The position numbers and the translations under genes are program-made. This document shows, piece after piece, positions 1 through 9,836 of a stretch of DNA of 64,000 nt. A model generated the notes under the pieces. That model saw only the letters and a list, made by a program, of their open reading frames with translations. It did no database searches and was not told the origin of the DNA. Where the stretch lies: NCBI GenBank assembly GCA_016195405.1, contig JACPZP010000070.1, forward strand, positions 62,001 through 126,000, written 5' to 3'. This DNA is from Planctomycetota bacterium (GTDB lineage: Bacteria; Planctomycetota; Planctomycetia; Gemmatales; Gemmataceae). Within the stretch, counting starts at the first letter, position 1. Each line of letters begins with the position of its first letter.

Positions 1-2388
1 ATAGATGCCCGTGTAAATCCAGGCGCCGCACGCCGTCGTTCCGTCATCCTTCAAGTCGGCGAAGGATGCCGCCGGCGCACCCTCGAGCGGCCGGCCCGGC
101 GTCCACGTGTAGCCGTTGATTTCCTTGAGGATCAGCTCCGCCGAAGGCTCGTCCTTGATGCGCCACTCGCGATTGGCTGCCTCATTCACATAAATCCAGA
201 CCAGGGACTGGATGGGGCGATCGCGCTCCAACGGACTTTCGCGGTAAAGTTCCTTGAGGCGCCGTCCGAGGTGCACGGTGAACCAAATGTCGGAACGGGC
301 ATCTTCGGGAGGATCGACGGCTTTCTCATGCCATTGCACTAGGCGCTGCGTGTTGGTGAAGCTGCCGTCCATCTCCGCAACGGCGGCGGCGGGGAGGAAG
401 AAGACTTCCGTCTGAATTTCGCGCGGAACCAACTCGCCGCTTTGAACTTCGGGTGAATCCTTCCAGAAGCTGGCGGTTTCCGTTTCGTACAGGTCGCGCA
501 CCACGAGCCATTTGAGTTTGGCCAATGCCTTGCGCTGGAAGCCGGCATTTTGTCCGCCGACCGCTGGATTCTGACCCATCGCGAAGAAACCGTCCATGTC
601 GCCTCGCGCCATGGCGACCATCATTGGCATGTGCGAATGGTCGCCTACAATCTTGGGCAAGAAGTCGTACGCGTAGCTGTTGGCGGCAGTGGCGGCGTCG
701 CCGAACCACGCTTTGAGTTGGCTAACGATGAACTTGGGGAAGTTGGACCAATACGAAGTCGCGCTGGTTTCCGCACGAATGTAATCGAGAAGCGTGTCGT
801 GGCGCTTGAGAGCACTCGGCGTATTCAAATAGCCCGGATGAAGATTGTAGAGCGTCGCGATGTCAGTAGAGCCCTGAATGGTGGCGTGGCCGCGTAGGGC
901 GAGAATGCCGCCGCCGGGACGGCCGATATTGCCCAAGAGCAATTGCAGCACCGCGGCGGCGCGAATCATCTGGACGCCGGTGGTGTGCTGCGTCCAGCCG
1001 ACAGCATAGCAGATTGCCGAAGTGCGGTCCGGCCCCGAATTGCTCCACAGCGTATGGGCGACTTCTTGGAACGTAGACTGCGCGGTTCCGCAAACCTCTT
1101 CGACCATTTGCGCCGTATAGCGCTGGAAGTGCTTCTTGAGGATGCGGAAGACGCACCGCTCGTGGGTGAGCGTCGGATCCTGGTGCGCGGGCGGACCGAC
1201 GAGTGACACCACCGCCGTCGTGAATGTTTCGGGAGCCGCAGCGCTGGCCGCGTCTCTTGGGTCGGTCTCGTAGCGCCATTTGCTCGCGTCATAGCGGCGC
1301 TGGGCGGGCTGGAAGCCGGAGAAGACACCGTCGTTGTCCTCGGTGTCGCGGAAATCCTCGGTGATGATGCTGGCGGAATTGGTGTAGTGAATGAGGTAAT
1401 CGAGAAAGAACTTGTCACGGGCGTCACGCTCCGCTTCCGGCTTGGCGAGAATGCGCTCGTATTGGTCGACCATGTGGTGGATCAGGGCGCCGAGAAAGAC
1501 AATGTCGCTGCCGGCGCGGACCGGCGCATAAGTGTTGGCCATCGCCGAGGTGCGCGTGAAACGCGGGTCGGCATGGATCAACTTGCATGGGTTTGGATCG
1601 CGCGCCTTGGCCTTCATCACCCAGCGGAATGCGACTGGATGGCACTCGGCCATGTTCGAGCCCATGATCAAAATCGCGTCGGAATGCTGCAAGTCGGCGG
1701 CAAAGGTGGTGGCGCCGCCGCGGCCATACGAAGTGCCCAGACCGGGCACGGTCGAGCTGTGTCATATCCGTGCCTGATTCTCAATGAAAACCACCCCCAG
1801 GGCCCGCATCAATTTACATTGGACGTAATTCCATTCGTTGTCCATCGTCGCTCCGCCCAAGGAGCCGATGCGCAGCGTATGATTGACGCGCTTGCGCGCT
1901 TGCTGCGCGGACACAGAGGGAAGCGGTAGGCCCAGCTCCTCATACGATCTGGTTTCTACAAACGATTCGTCGCGCGTCTCTTTGACCAGCCGGGCGATAC
2001 GGTCCATGGCCCAATCAAGTGTCTTGGTCTTGTCCCATTCGGTGGCGCCAGGGGCGCGATACCAAACTTTGGTAAGCCGTAACGGGTTCACGGCCAACTG
2101 GTAAGTCGCCGCTCCCTTGGGACAGAGAGTGCCCTGGCTGATCGGGCTCTCGGGGTTGCCTTCAATATTGATGATGCGTCCGTCGCGCACGGCGACGAGT
2201 TGGCCGCAACCCACCGCGCAGTACGGACAGACGCTGGGAACTTCCTTGACGCCGGCGATGCGGAAGCGACGCGTCTCTTCCTGGGCGGCCCGCAAATCGA
2301 GGCCCAGACCGAGCAGCCCGCCGAGAGAAAAGCCCGCAGAAGTCCTGAGAAAATCGCGCCTGCTAAGGCCGCTTGGAGAGGGGATCAT
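1..2388 (-). CDS. fdnG: Formate dehydrogenase alpha subunit (molybdopterin, selenocysteine), 3' end outside window
   Basis: Catalytic subunit that would oxidise formate to CO2 and pass electrons through a 4Fe-4S cluster. The chosen ATG (2388) follows an AGGTG ribosome site and gives a Tat signal (SRRDFLRTS, residues 9-17). Cluster cysteines are seen at about 54, 57, 61 and 89 (CPYCAVGC, then TLCPKG). At residue 209 the frame meets TGA (1762-1764) in the context QARI-stop-HSSTVPG, which is where E. coli FdnG carries selenocysteine (QARV-U-HGPTV). Beyond it the same frame stays open for about 587 codons to the window edge and keeps family features (MGSNMAECHPV, then HADPRFTRTSAMA). The protein is therefore read through, not broken. 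An earlier in-frame ATG at 2508 has no ribosome site. The symbol rests on similarity to FdnG/FdoG; partner subunits are not visible. Confidence 0.9.
1733..1764 (-). promoter_or_regulatory. Selenocysteine UGA codon with bacterial SECIS hairpin
   Basis: The UGA occupies 1764-1762 on the minus strand. After 12 further nucleotides comes a perfect 6-bp stem, GUGCCC paired with GGGCAC (1749-1744 with 1738-1733), closing the loop GGUCU (1743-1739). The loop begins 18 nt after UGA, the same spacing and loop sequence as I recall for E. coli fdhF, where SelB binds it. The bulged U of the E. coli upper stem is not evident here. SelA/B/C/D genes are not in the window. Confidence 0.85.
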
Positions 2389-2606
2389 GCGCGCACCTGG
2401 TTGCAAGAACAAATTGCAAAGCTGGCGGTGGCCACAGAGCGACATTTTTATCATACGTGAAAACAAAGACCCTGTGGAGCCGATAAACCGCGCCGTTTTC
2501 ACAACCACAACCCAATTCCGTCACGGGTTTTTCTTCGGACTGTATTGACCGTCGCAAAGGCATAGCCGAGAATCTCGAGGTAATGAATAAGCGGAGGTGG
2601 TCGATC

Positions 2607-3251
2607 ATGCGAGTTTCGACACTCAAACGGCGGGCACGGTTGTTCGTTGGGCTGCTCTTCCTATCCACGACTTCATGTGTCGTGGAGTCGAGCCATCCGC
2701 TTTCCGATCCGGCCGAAGCCAAGCCCGACGCGCGCTTGGCCGGACAATGGCGCGATCCCGAGAAGGCACGCTCGGATATGTACGTCGGCCGGCCGAAGCT
2801 CGCGGCGGAAGGCCTTCCCGCGGGAGTCATGATCGCGCATACAATCACGACCTTTGTCGACAACGAGGTTGATCACACCGCTCAGGCTTTTTTCGTCACG
2901 AAGATCGGCAACGAGCACTACTTAAATCTCTTCGATCCCAAGCACTGCCTTGAGGGGTCGAAATGGGACGGTGAAAAGCCGTCGCCATTTCTGCTCGTGA
3001 AGTACGTCGTGGCTGATGATAGGCTGACCGTTTGGACCATGGACTTGGACGCGACGGCCAAGGCCGTGGAAGACGGGAAACTGAAGGGGACGGTTCAGAG
3101 AAAAAAGGCCGACAAAGCCGGAAAGAAGACCACAGTCTCAGGCGTCAGGCTGACAGTGACTAGTGAAAACTTGGCCGCCTTCCTGAACAAAGGCGGCGGC
3201 AAGAGCCTATTCACCGAAAACTCTAAGGTCACTTACATCCGGGTGAAGTGA
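2607..3251 (+). CDS. Putative lipoprotein, unknown function
   Basis: A 214-residue protein with a basic start (MRVSTLKRRAR), a hydrophobic stretch and a cysteine at about residue 22 (LFLSTTSC), suggesting a lipoprotein or secreted protein; the lipobox is imperfect. The rest is soluble and lysine-rich near the C-terminus, with no family recognised. The start at 2607 is preferred because GGAGG lies 9 nt upstream; an in-frame ATG at 2583 has a poorly placed site. It is divergent from the formate dehydrogenase gene and convergent with the CRTAC1 gene. Confidence 0.7.
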   Translation: MRVSTLKRRARLFVGLLFLSTTSCVVESSHPLSDPAEAKPDARLAGQWRDPEKARSDMYVGRPKLAAEGLPAGVMIAHTITTFVDNEVDHTAQAFFVTKIGNEHYLNLFDPKHCLEGSKWDGEKPSPFLLVKYVVADDRLTVWTMDLDATAKAVEDGKLKGTVQRKKADKAGKKTTVSGVRLTVTSENLAAFLNKGGGKSLFTENSKVTYIRVK

Positions 3252-3267
3252 ATAGATCGCCGGGGAC

Positions 3268-3332
3268 TTTCTCATCGAAGTTTGGGCATACGGACAATTC
3301 CAGGGGTGTACTGGTGCAAAACGTGCCGCTCG
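3268..3332. repeat. Interspersed repeat, copy 1 (GGGCATACGGACAATTCC type)
   Basis: Matches 15753-15818. Both share GGGCATACGGACAATTCC (18 of 18), then a block GGGG..AC..GC.AAACGT.CCGCTC, and a preceding CATCGA. Both copies lie between convergently transcribed genes. Confidence 0.6.
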
Positions 3333-3419
3333 AGTGAAACGAAATCCTGAACTCATTTACTACCAAGTATTTGTGAATTCACCCTCGACGCGCACGATTT
3401 CTGCTCGGAAGCGTGAGTT

Positions 3420-3476
3420 GGTCTCGCGAGCCGGCGGGACCTTGGCGCCGTGGGTCCGGCTCGGCTCGCCGGACCT
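3420..3476. repeat. Imperfect inverted repeat, GCGAGCCGG type
   Basis: GCGAGCCGGCGGGACC is followed after a short spacer by a near reverse complement (GGTCCGGCTCGGCTCGC). It lies just past the 3' end of the minus-strand CRTAC1 gene and could end transcription. Similar GCGAGCCGG arms occur at 47540-47643. Confidence 0.5.
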
Positions 3477-3489
3477 ACCAACCTACCAA

Positions 3490-5361
3490 CTAGTTCTTCG
3501 CCTGCTTGATTTGATAAAGGCGGTCCACCTCCAGTTTCTCCAACACACTGCGCCCAGCGTTAATTCCCGGCCAAATCACTTCGATCTTGTCCACTTTCGT
3601 CGACTCACCCAGGCCGAAGGTGACGGCGAACTCGCTTTGGCTCAGGTAACCGACGGCGCTAGTGACTTCGCGGGATTGAGTCTTGCCGCCGGCGGTGAGG
3701 ATGACGCGGGCGCCGATGGCGCTCTTGTTGGTGCGGACGCCATCGCCCTCGAGCAGGACGCGGACCCAATGGTGCCCGGTGCCGCCTTCGTTCTTGAGGA
3801 GCCGCGCCTCGCCGCCGTTCTCGACCAGAACGACGTCGAGAAAGCCGTCGCCGTTGAAATCGGCGAAGGCGCAGCCCCGGCCAACCATAGGCCGAAACAA
3901 ATCCGGTCCGGCGTGCTCGGGCCCCACCGGTTCATAGGTTCGCTTTTTCCCCATGTTCCAAAAGAGCTGCACCGGCTGCTTGTAGGATTGGCCCGGTTGC
4001 ACCACATTGATGTGCGGTTCCAGGTGGCCGTTGCATGTCAAGAGATCGAGCAAGCCATCGAGATCGAAGTCGAAGAAGAACAGGCCAAACTTGAGAACGA
4101 TCCTGCTCGGACCTGCCAGGCCCTCAATCAGGGCGACGTCGGAGAAAAGGAGCTTTTCCTTGTGGTCGAGCCGCAAGAGCGTGTTGGGCTCGTTAGCGAA
4201 GTTGCCGATCACCAAGGCCCGTTTGCCGGGCCGATATTCGCCGAAGGCAATGCCCATGGCGCCGCGGGCGGCGCCTTCAGCATAGGCGACTCCCGCTTCC
4301 TGGGCGATCTCCTTAAACGTGCCGTCGCGGTTGTTTCTGAAGAAAAAGTTGCGCACGGTGTCGTTGGCAATGACGATGTCGGGCCAGCCATCCTCGTCGA
4401 TGTCGTTGACCACCACGCCAAGGGCCTTGGCCATCGGTTCGCCGATCGGCGAGAGGATCTGCAGGCCGGCCGTTCCGGTGACATTCTTAAACTTGCCGTT
4501 GCCCTCATTGTGGTAGAGCGAGCAAAACATGCCCTTGAAAAATCGCGGCGGACCGTAGGCCGGCGCCTTGCCTTGCAGGGTGAAATTCTGGTCGAGGTCG
4601 AATTTGGGCGACCAAGTGACGTAATTGCACACGATCAAATCGAGCTTGCCATCATTGTCGTAATCGAACCAGGCGGCGGAGCTGGGAAAGCTGATCGGCG
4701 TGCTGACCTTGAGGAAGTCGTCACCCTTTGCCGTGGACCAGCTTTGGCCCTCGTTCAGGTCGCCGGCTTGCGCGGTCACTTCGACGAACTTTCGACCGCC
4801 TTTGCCGTCAGGTTCATTGTGGAAGAGGCGGTTGCCGCCGACGCCGGTAATGAAGATGTCGGTCCAGCCGTCGTTGTCGTAATCGCCCACGGTCACGCCC
4901 ATGCCGTACATAGTGACCGCGAGGCCCGCTTGTTCGGTCACATCCTCAAACTCAAAGTTGCCCTTATTGCGATAGAGGGCGAGCGTCGGCGCCTTGCCGT
5001 CTTTTTCGAAGCCGGGCCAATAGCAGGAATTGATGAAAAGGATGTCGGGCTTGCCGTCGTTGTCGAAATCGAAAACCGCGACGCCGCCGCCCATGGTCTC
5101 GGGGAGAAGCTTCTTGCCGAAAGCGCCGTTGACGTGAGTGAAGTGGATACCCGCCTTCGCGGTGACGTCGGTAAAGCGGACCTTGGGCACGAGCTTGGAA
5201 TAGTCTTCGCGCGTCCCTGGGCCGGTCGACGAGCCATCCTTGTCGGTTTGCTCTGGGTTGCGACCGCAGCCGCTCAGGATAAGCAGGCCGGTGAAGCACG
5301 CCGTTACGCTCAAAGAGCACAGGGAGTTTCGCACGAAACACTGGGAATTTATTCCGCACAT
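3490..5361 (-). CDS. CRTAC1-family lipoprotein with FG-GAP/VCBS repeats and ASPIC/UnbV domain
   Basis: A 623-residue exported protein, probably a beta-propeller on the cell envelope. A lipobox (LILSGC, Cys about 32) ends the signal peptide. Calcium-loop type FG-GAP motifs recur (DFDNDGKPD, DYDNDGWTD, DYDNDGKLD, DIDEDGWPD, DFDLDGLLD, DFNGDGFLD). The last ~90 residues match ASPIC/UnbV (GARVILTAGGK, then SEFAVTFGLGES and VIWPG). The start follows GAGGAG. The multiheme cytochrome gene lies 166 bp upstream on the same strand, a pairing I associate with planctomycetes, so they may be co-expressed. Function is unknown; a binding or scaffold role is inferred. Confidence 0.9.
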   Translation of the reverse strand: MCGINSQCFVRNSLCSLSVTACFTGLLILSGCGRNPEQTDKDGSSTGPGTREDYSKLVPKVRFTDVTAKAGIHFTHVNGAFGKKLLPETMGGGVAVFDFDNDGKPDILFINSCYWPGFEKDGKAPTLALYRNKGNFEFEDVTEQAGLAVTMYGMGVTVGDYDNDGWTDIFITGVGGNRLFHNEPDGKGGRKFVEVTAQAGDLNEGQSWSTAKGDDFLKVSTPISFPSSAAWFDYDNDGKLDLIVCNYVTWSPKFDLDQNFTLQGKAPAYGPPRFFKGMFCSLYHNEGNGKFKNVTGTAGLQILSPIGEPMAKALGVVVNDIDEDGWPDIVIANDTVRNFFFRNNRDGTFKEIAQEAGVAYAEGAARGAMGIAFGEYRPGKRALVIGNFANEPNTLLRLDHKEKLLFSDVALIEGLAGPSRIVLKFGLFFFDFDLDGLLDLLTCNGHLEPHINVVQPGQSYKQPVQLFWNMGKKRTYEPVGPEHAGPDLFRPMVGRGCAFADFNGDGFLDVVLVENGGEARLLKNEGGTGHHWVRVLLEGDGVRTNKSAIGARVILTAGGKTQSREVTSAVGYLSQSEFAVTFGLGESTKVDKIEVIWPGINAGRSVLEKLEVDRLYQIKQAKN

Positions 5362-5527
5362 GAATAGCTCCTCGCTCCGGATGTTCGTGGTTGATGCCTC
5401 AATGCAACAGGGGGCTACGCAGGCCTACGCGGTCAATGTGGCGGCGAGTTCCAACTTGCCGACGCGACCGGTTGGAAACCGGTCGCCACTATTCATTGCC
5501 GGCGTAGTCGTAACGCCCCCCACGCGC

Positions 5528-8500
5528 CTAGCGCAACTCGTAAATGGTGATCGCATGCGAAGCCCGGTCGGCCGCGAGGTTGCGGCTGCGGGCGATGTAC
5601 ACGGCCCGGTCTTGGGCGTTTTCGTCTGGCCTATAGATCGCGTGAAACAACTGGTGCAGCCGGGCCAACAGGCGAAGGGCGTCGTTGGCCGTCGAAGTAT
5701 TTTTGGCGTCCTTCATTGTGTGGACGAGCTGCTTGACCTTGACCAGAGTCAAGAGACGCGTCGGCGGCAGCCCGCCGCCCAGCACGTCCCGATCCGCCAG
5801 CGTCAAGAGGGCGTTTTGCACCGGAAGTCCTTGCTGGGGGACCGTTGTCAGCGCCGTAAAAGCGGGCCGAACGTTGCCGAGACGCGGCCGATTGGCGAGC
5901 TGCACCAGGACTTCCTCGAGTTCGCTCGCCCGCCCGCCGTCCGTGGCGAACCGCTGCGCGATCGGCATGGCATGGTCGAGGAGCTTTCCGTCGATGGCAT
6001 GCAGAACAGGCGTAATCGCGAGCCGAATCCACTCATCCTGCGTGACCTGTGCGAAAAAAGCCAGCGAGCGACGCAGCTTGAGCAGCGCCGGAGTTCCAAC
6101 CCGGCTTGTGTCGGCAGGGCTCGACAGCGCGCCGGCAAGTTCAACAGCCGCTTGCAGACAAGCGTCCCTGTTTGCCGGCGCCGCGGTGATTCGCTCGGTC
6201 AGATCGAGCAACCGCCGCTCATCGCTATTGTTCGCGCGAGCCTCTTCGGCGCTGGCCTTTCGATCTTCGGCCAATCGGTTGCAGCATTTGCCGAGAAATT
6301 CATGGGCGACGACATCCTCGGAGTCAATCTCGAGAGTCTTCTCGAACTGTGCGACCGCACGCCGAAGGAAAGCGTCCTGGGCCGCTTTCTCGTGCTCTTG
6401 TTGGGAACGGAAAAACAACGCCTTGCCTAGTTCGTTTACGACCACGTAGTCCTGCGAGAAATCGAAGTTGCGCTTCTGCAATTCCTCGCGGATCGTCGCG
6501 GGTTGGTCCTTGACCGGTTTCAAGATTCTCTCAAATTCAGCGATGGCCTCGTCGAAACGCGAATTCTGCATGTTGACCAGGCCGCTGAACCACGACACCG
6601 TCCACCACGGGGCGGGCGGATCGCACTTGGCCGCATCGATCAACGCTTGGCGGGCCTTATCGAGTCGCTCGCCGCCGCCGTACGCGAAGTGGACGCGGGC
6701 AAGGTTCAAGTGGCCGTGCGGATGGGCATCTTTGGCGTCGGCGAATTCGGGACTGAGCAACCGGGCGAAGGCTTTCTCGGCCTGACCCAATTCGCCGCCG
6801 ACCTTGCCTTCAACGCCGCCTTCAAGAAAGCAGCCGATGCCGTAGTCGTTCCAGCGCTGCCAAGCCGGCGTGATGGGTGATTTCTGCGGGGGAACCACTT
6901 CTGCTAAGCCGGCAAGCGGCAAAACGACGCCGTCCTCGCACAGATCGACGATCGGCAATTTCGGAACTTTGCCTTGGCCGTAGACAATCTCCATGTACGT
7001 GTAATCGAACTTGCGATAGCGGACGCGCACCGACAATTCGATCGGCTCGCCCGGCTTGAGATCGCGAGGCACGTCGAGACGGTAATGGAGGACGTGGGCG
7101 GCGCCGGGCGGAATCTGGTGATCGTAGAGCGGCGTGAAAATGTCCTGGGGGTTGCGCCGGTCGATGCGATTGCCGTTGCGGTCGAGCAAATAGACGTTGA
7201 TGAAATGGGCCCACGGATCGACCCGGCCCTGATCTTCGCCCTGATCCATGCCGCCCGACCGGCCGAGGAGACGGGCGCCGGAGCGGGCCTGGAAATCGAC
7301 CCAAACCTCGTTGGAGTCCACGGTGCCCTGGGTGAAATGATGGCCCATGTTCAAGGTCCGCACGACCACATCCACCTGGTAAGAATTGCCGGGGACGAGC
7401 TTCGGCAGGAACGGGCGGAGCGGACGGTCCTCGATCAAGGGGACCTCGACGCCACGCTCCGCCATCTGATCGAGAGCTTGAAGTGAGACGAGGGTGCCGG
7501 GTCCGGAAAGCGCGGCCAGGCCGAGCATGGTCGGCACGCCGCGTGATCGATCGATCGAAGCGAGCTTGAGGCCGAAGAGGTCAACGCGCACGGGTGGCGA
7601 TTTGCCGTCGACGCCGCCGCGCAGGAAGTCGGTGTGCGCCTTGATGACGGCGTCTTTCCCGGCGTGATCGGCGAGCTTCGCCAGCCCGGTGTTGGCCCCG
7701 ACGAACATGTGGTTGTGGACCTTGCGCGTGCCCGTGCCGTCGAAGTCCTGGTTGCCGAAATCGTCGCTCGGCTTGAGCGGCATATGGCAATCGCTGCAGC
7801 GGTTCTTCGCTTTGGGAGGGTAGTAGAAGCTGCGGGCGCCGTGGCCGACGCCGCTCAGGTGGAACGAATCGTTATGGTTTTGGCCGCGGAGAAATTCCTT
7901 GTAATGATTGACCTCCTGCGGAAGGCCGACCTTGTGGCAGGTCGAGCAAAACGTCTCAGAACGGTGTACGGGCTTGAGGAAGGTCTTCTTGTGGAAATCG
8001 GGCTTGGCCTTGATGAGCTGGTTGTTCAACCATTGAAGAAACGCATTGTCGCTGAACGCGAACGGGTAATGGATCGGTGAGCTGATGGTGTAGTCGGCGT
8101 TGCCGGAGCGGCTGGCGACGTGCGTGATGCTGTGGCAAACGGTGCAGGTGACGCCCGCGTGGGCGGTCGGATCGTTGACGTCGTCGTACTGGGGATTGTC
8201 GAATTTACCGCCGATAAACGGCACGGGGTCGTGGCAGCCGGCGCACCAGCGCGATGCGCGCACGCTGGCCCGCAGCCGGGTTTCGCGCACGCTGAACAGA
8301 TATGCCGGGTTGTTGAACGAGCTGAACTTGTGCGAGGAGTGCAAGTGGTCGTGATAGATGTCTTGGTGGCATTTCATGCAGTACTTGTCCGCCATCAGCA
8401 TATGCTCGGGGATGAAGAAGCCGTCGGATGTGCGGGCCAACGACGGATGGAAGTACTGTTCTCCTTCTGTGGAGCCTTTGCGCGAGAGCCGATTCGGGTC

Positions 8501-9091
8501 GTGCGAGTGCATGAGGACCATGACGGCGACGAATGCCGCCACGCCCGCGGCCCACGAGATGCCCCACTTCCATTGGATGTCCGGCCCGGCCCGGCGGTGC
8601 AAGACATAGAGCACGACGGCTAGAACGGGAGCGGCAGCGTGCAGGAACAGCATGATGAATCGGCTAAAGCTAGTGGTCGGCACCTGCGGCAAGCCGTCAA
8701 ATTGGAGGAGGGCGATGCCGGAAACGAGCACGACAATGCCGCTTACGAACAGCGCAATGCCAAGTTTGACGGCGAGACGGTTTTTGCGGTGGCGCGCCTT
8801 AAGAAGGTGAATGAAGCCGAAAATCAGGAAGGGCGCGATCATGATCACGCCCGCCAGTTCGTGCACTCCGAAGATCAGAATGGAGAACCAGGTGATCACA
8901 TCAAGTTTGCGCACTACCAACAGGTAGAATCCCGTGGCGCCGAGCAAGGCGAACAGTGCGAAGTTTACGAAAAGCAGAACACGAAGCTTCGGCCCTACCG
9001 CCGGCTCGTAGATTTTGCCGCGAACCATGATGACGGGGCCGGACGCCGGTGACAGCCCACCGGCATCCGCCGCCAAATTGGTGGATTCCAT
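5528..9091 (-). CDS. Membrane-bound multiheme c-type cytochrome with TPR-like C-terminus
   Basis: 1187 residues. The first ~195 contain about five hydrophobic spans, resembling a cytochrome b-like anchor. Five CxxCH heme sites follow: CMKCH (~238), CAGCH (~283), CTVCH (~315), CSTCH (~381) and CSDCH (~431). The middle part looks beta-rich. The last ~450 residues hold TPR-like helices (for example SRFDEAIAEFERIL and AVAQFEKTLEIDSEDVVAHE). The sequence suggests electron transfer between the membrane and the periplasm; donor and acceptor are unknown. The start at 9091 has only a weak ribosome site and 9028 is an alternative. The CRTAC1 lipoprotein lies downstream on the same strand. Confidence 0.9.
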   Translation of the reverse strand: MESTNLAADAGGLSPASGPVIMVRGKIYEPAVGPKLRVLLFVNFALFALLGATGFYLLVVRKLDVITWFSILIFGVHELAGVIMIAPFLIFGFIHLLKARHRKNRLAVKLGIALFVSGIVVLVSGIALLQFDGLPQVPTTSFSRFIMLFLHAAAPVLAVVLYVLHRRAGPDIQWKWGISWAAGVAAFVAVMVLMHSHDPNRLSRKGSTEGEQYFHPSLARTSDGFFIPEHMLMADKYCMKCHQDIYHDHLHSSHKFSSFNNPAYLFSVRETRLRASVRASRWCAGCHDPVPFIGGKFDNPQYDDVNDPTAHAGVTCTVCHSITHVASRSGNADYTISSPIHYPFAFSDNAFLQWLNNQLIKAKPDFHKKTFLKPVHRSETFCSTCHKVGLPQEVNHYKEFLRGQNHNDSFHLSGVGHGARSFYYPPKAKNRCSDCHMPLKPSDDFGNQDFDGTGTRKVHNHMFVGANTGLAKLADHAGKDAVIKAHTDFLRGGVDGKSPPVRVDLFGLKLASIDRSRGVPTMLGLAALSGPGTLVSLQALDQMAERGVEVPLIEDRPLRPFLPKLVPGNSYQVDVVVRTLNMGHHFTQGTVDSNEVWVDFQARSGARLLGRSGGMDQGEDQGRVDPWAHFINVYLLDRNGNRIDRRNPQDIFTPLYDHQIPPGAAHVLHYRLDVPRDLKPGEPIELSVRVRYRKFDYTYMEIVYGQGKVPKLPIVDLCEDGVVLPLAGLAEVVPPQKSPITPAWQRWNDYGIGCFLEGGVEGKVGGELGQAEKAFARLLSPEFADAKDAHPHGHLNLARVHFAYGGGERLDKARQALIDAAKCDPPAPWWTVSWFSGLVNMQNSRFDEAIAEFERILKPVKDQPATIREELQKRNFDFSQDYVVVNELGKALFFRSQQEHEKAAQDAFLRRAVAQFEKTLEIDSEDVVAHEFLGKCCNRLAEDRKASAEEARANNSDERRLLDLTERITAAPANRDACLQAAVELAGALSSPADTSRVGTPALLKLRRSLAFFAQVTQDEWIRLAITPVLHAIDGKLLDHAMPIAQRFATDGGRASELEEVLVQLANRPRLGNVRPAFTALTTVPQQGLPVQNALLTLADRDVLGGGLPPTRLLTLVKVKQLVHTMKDAKNTSTANDALRLLARLHQLFHAIYRPDENAQDRAVYIARSRNLAADRASHAITIYELR

Positions 9092-9181
9092 GAGAAGATC
9101 CCGCCTGTTGGAGTTGGTCGATGAATTTGTTGGATTACCGGCTCTTGCCGGGTTTTGTCCGCCTGAAGGTGGACTCCAACA

Positions 9182-9568
9182 TCAGCGAGGCGGGTGGAAG
9201 ATGGCGTCGGTGAAGACGGGAAAAGGAACACGCGAATCGTTGAATGCCAGACAGAATCGTCCCTGGAGGACTGCGACGATTTCGCCTGGTCCGGTCCACA
9301 GGTCTTGCCCGGATTGGACAGGCGCATGCACCGGGACGGGCGGAGGCGCTTGTTGCGGGACACACATCAGGCCCTTGCACCTGCGCGGCGGCGCTGGTTT
9401 TTCGGACGATTGTTCTCGCGGAGCCGGTGAGGAGTCGCTCCGAGGCGATCCGTGCCGGACCATGACGTAATCGCCGCACTCGGCGCGGACCGAAGGCGGC
9501 GCGCCCGCCCATGTGATTAACACGACGCCCGTGATCCAAATCCAGGCAGATAAGCGCAGTCGCATCAT
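9182..9568 (-). CDS. Small secreted protein, unknown function
   Basis: A 128-residue protein. From MMRLRLSAW there is a hydrophobic signal peptide with a likely cleavage after SVRA, then CGDYVMVRHG, a proline- and cysteine-containing linker (RRCKGLMCVPQQAPPP) and a short C-terminal segment. I recall similar small ECGDYV-type secreted proteins in Gemmataceae but know no function. The open frame starts earlier (9610), but the start that gives a clean signal peptide is preferred. It lies 90 bp upstream of the cytochrome gene on the same strand. Confidence 0.6.
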   Translation of the reverse strand: MMRLRLSAWIWITGVVLITWAGAPPSVRAECGDYVMVRHGSPRSDSSPAPREQSSEKPAPPRRCKGLMCVPQQAPPPVPVHAPVQSGQDLWTGPGEIVAVLQGRFCLAFNDSRVPFPVFTDAIFHPPR

Positions 9569-9836
9569 GATTGAGTGATTGGCGCACACGAAAACTGCAA
9601 CCCATTCCATGTTAAATGCCTAGAACGCGCTTTGCAACTCATTTTCCGATTGAGTCTTCAAGAAAGGCGGCAAGCTCATCGCACCCGCGGCCGATTTCCG
9701 CCTTGAAGCCATCGAGAAATTCTAAAGATTATTGCGACCCTGGGAGACACGGACTTAACCCGGCTTGTATAGTTTGCCGAAAAAGCTTAACAGCAATGGA
9801 GAAAGGTTTTTGCCGGTTGATTATTTGGAGAGAGCC

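Noticed and set aside
1762-1764. In-frame TGA as a frameshift or nonsense mutation in formate dehydrogenase
   Set aside because: The position, flanking residues, open frame beyond and hairpin fit selenocysteine better.
3334-5367. Long open frame on the plus strand (677 codons)
   Set aside because: It is antisense to the CRTAC1 gene, which has clear domains; it arises from codon bias in GC-rich DNA.
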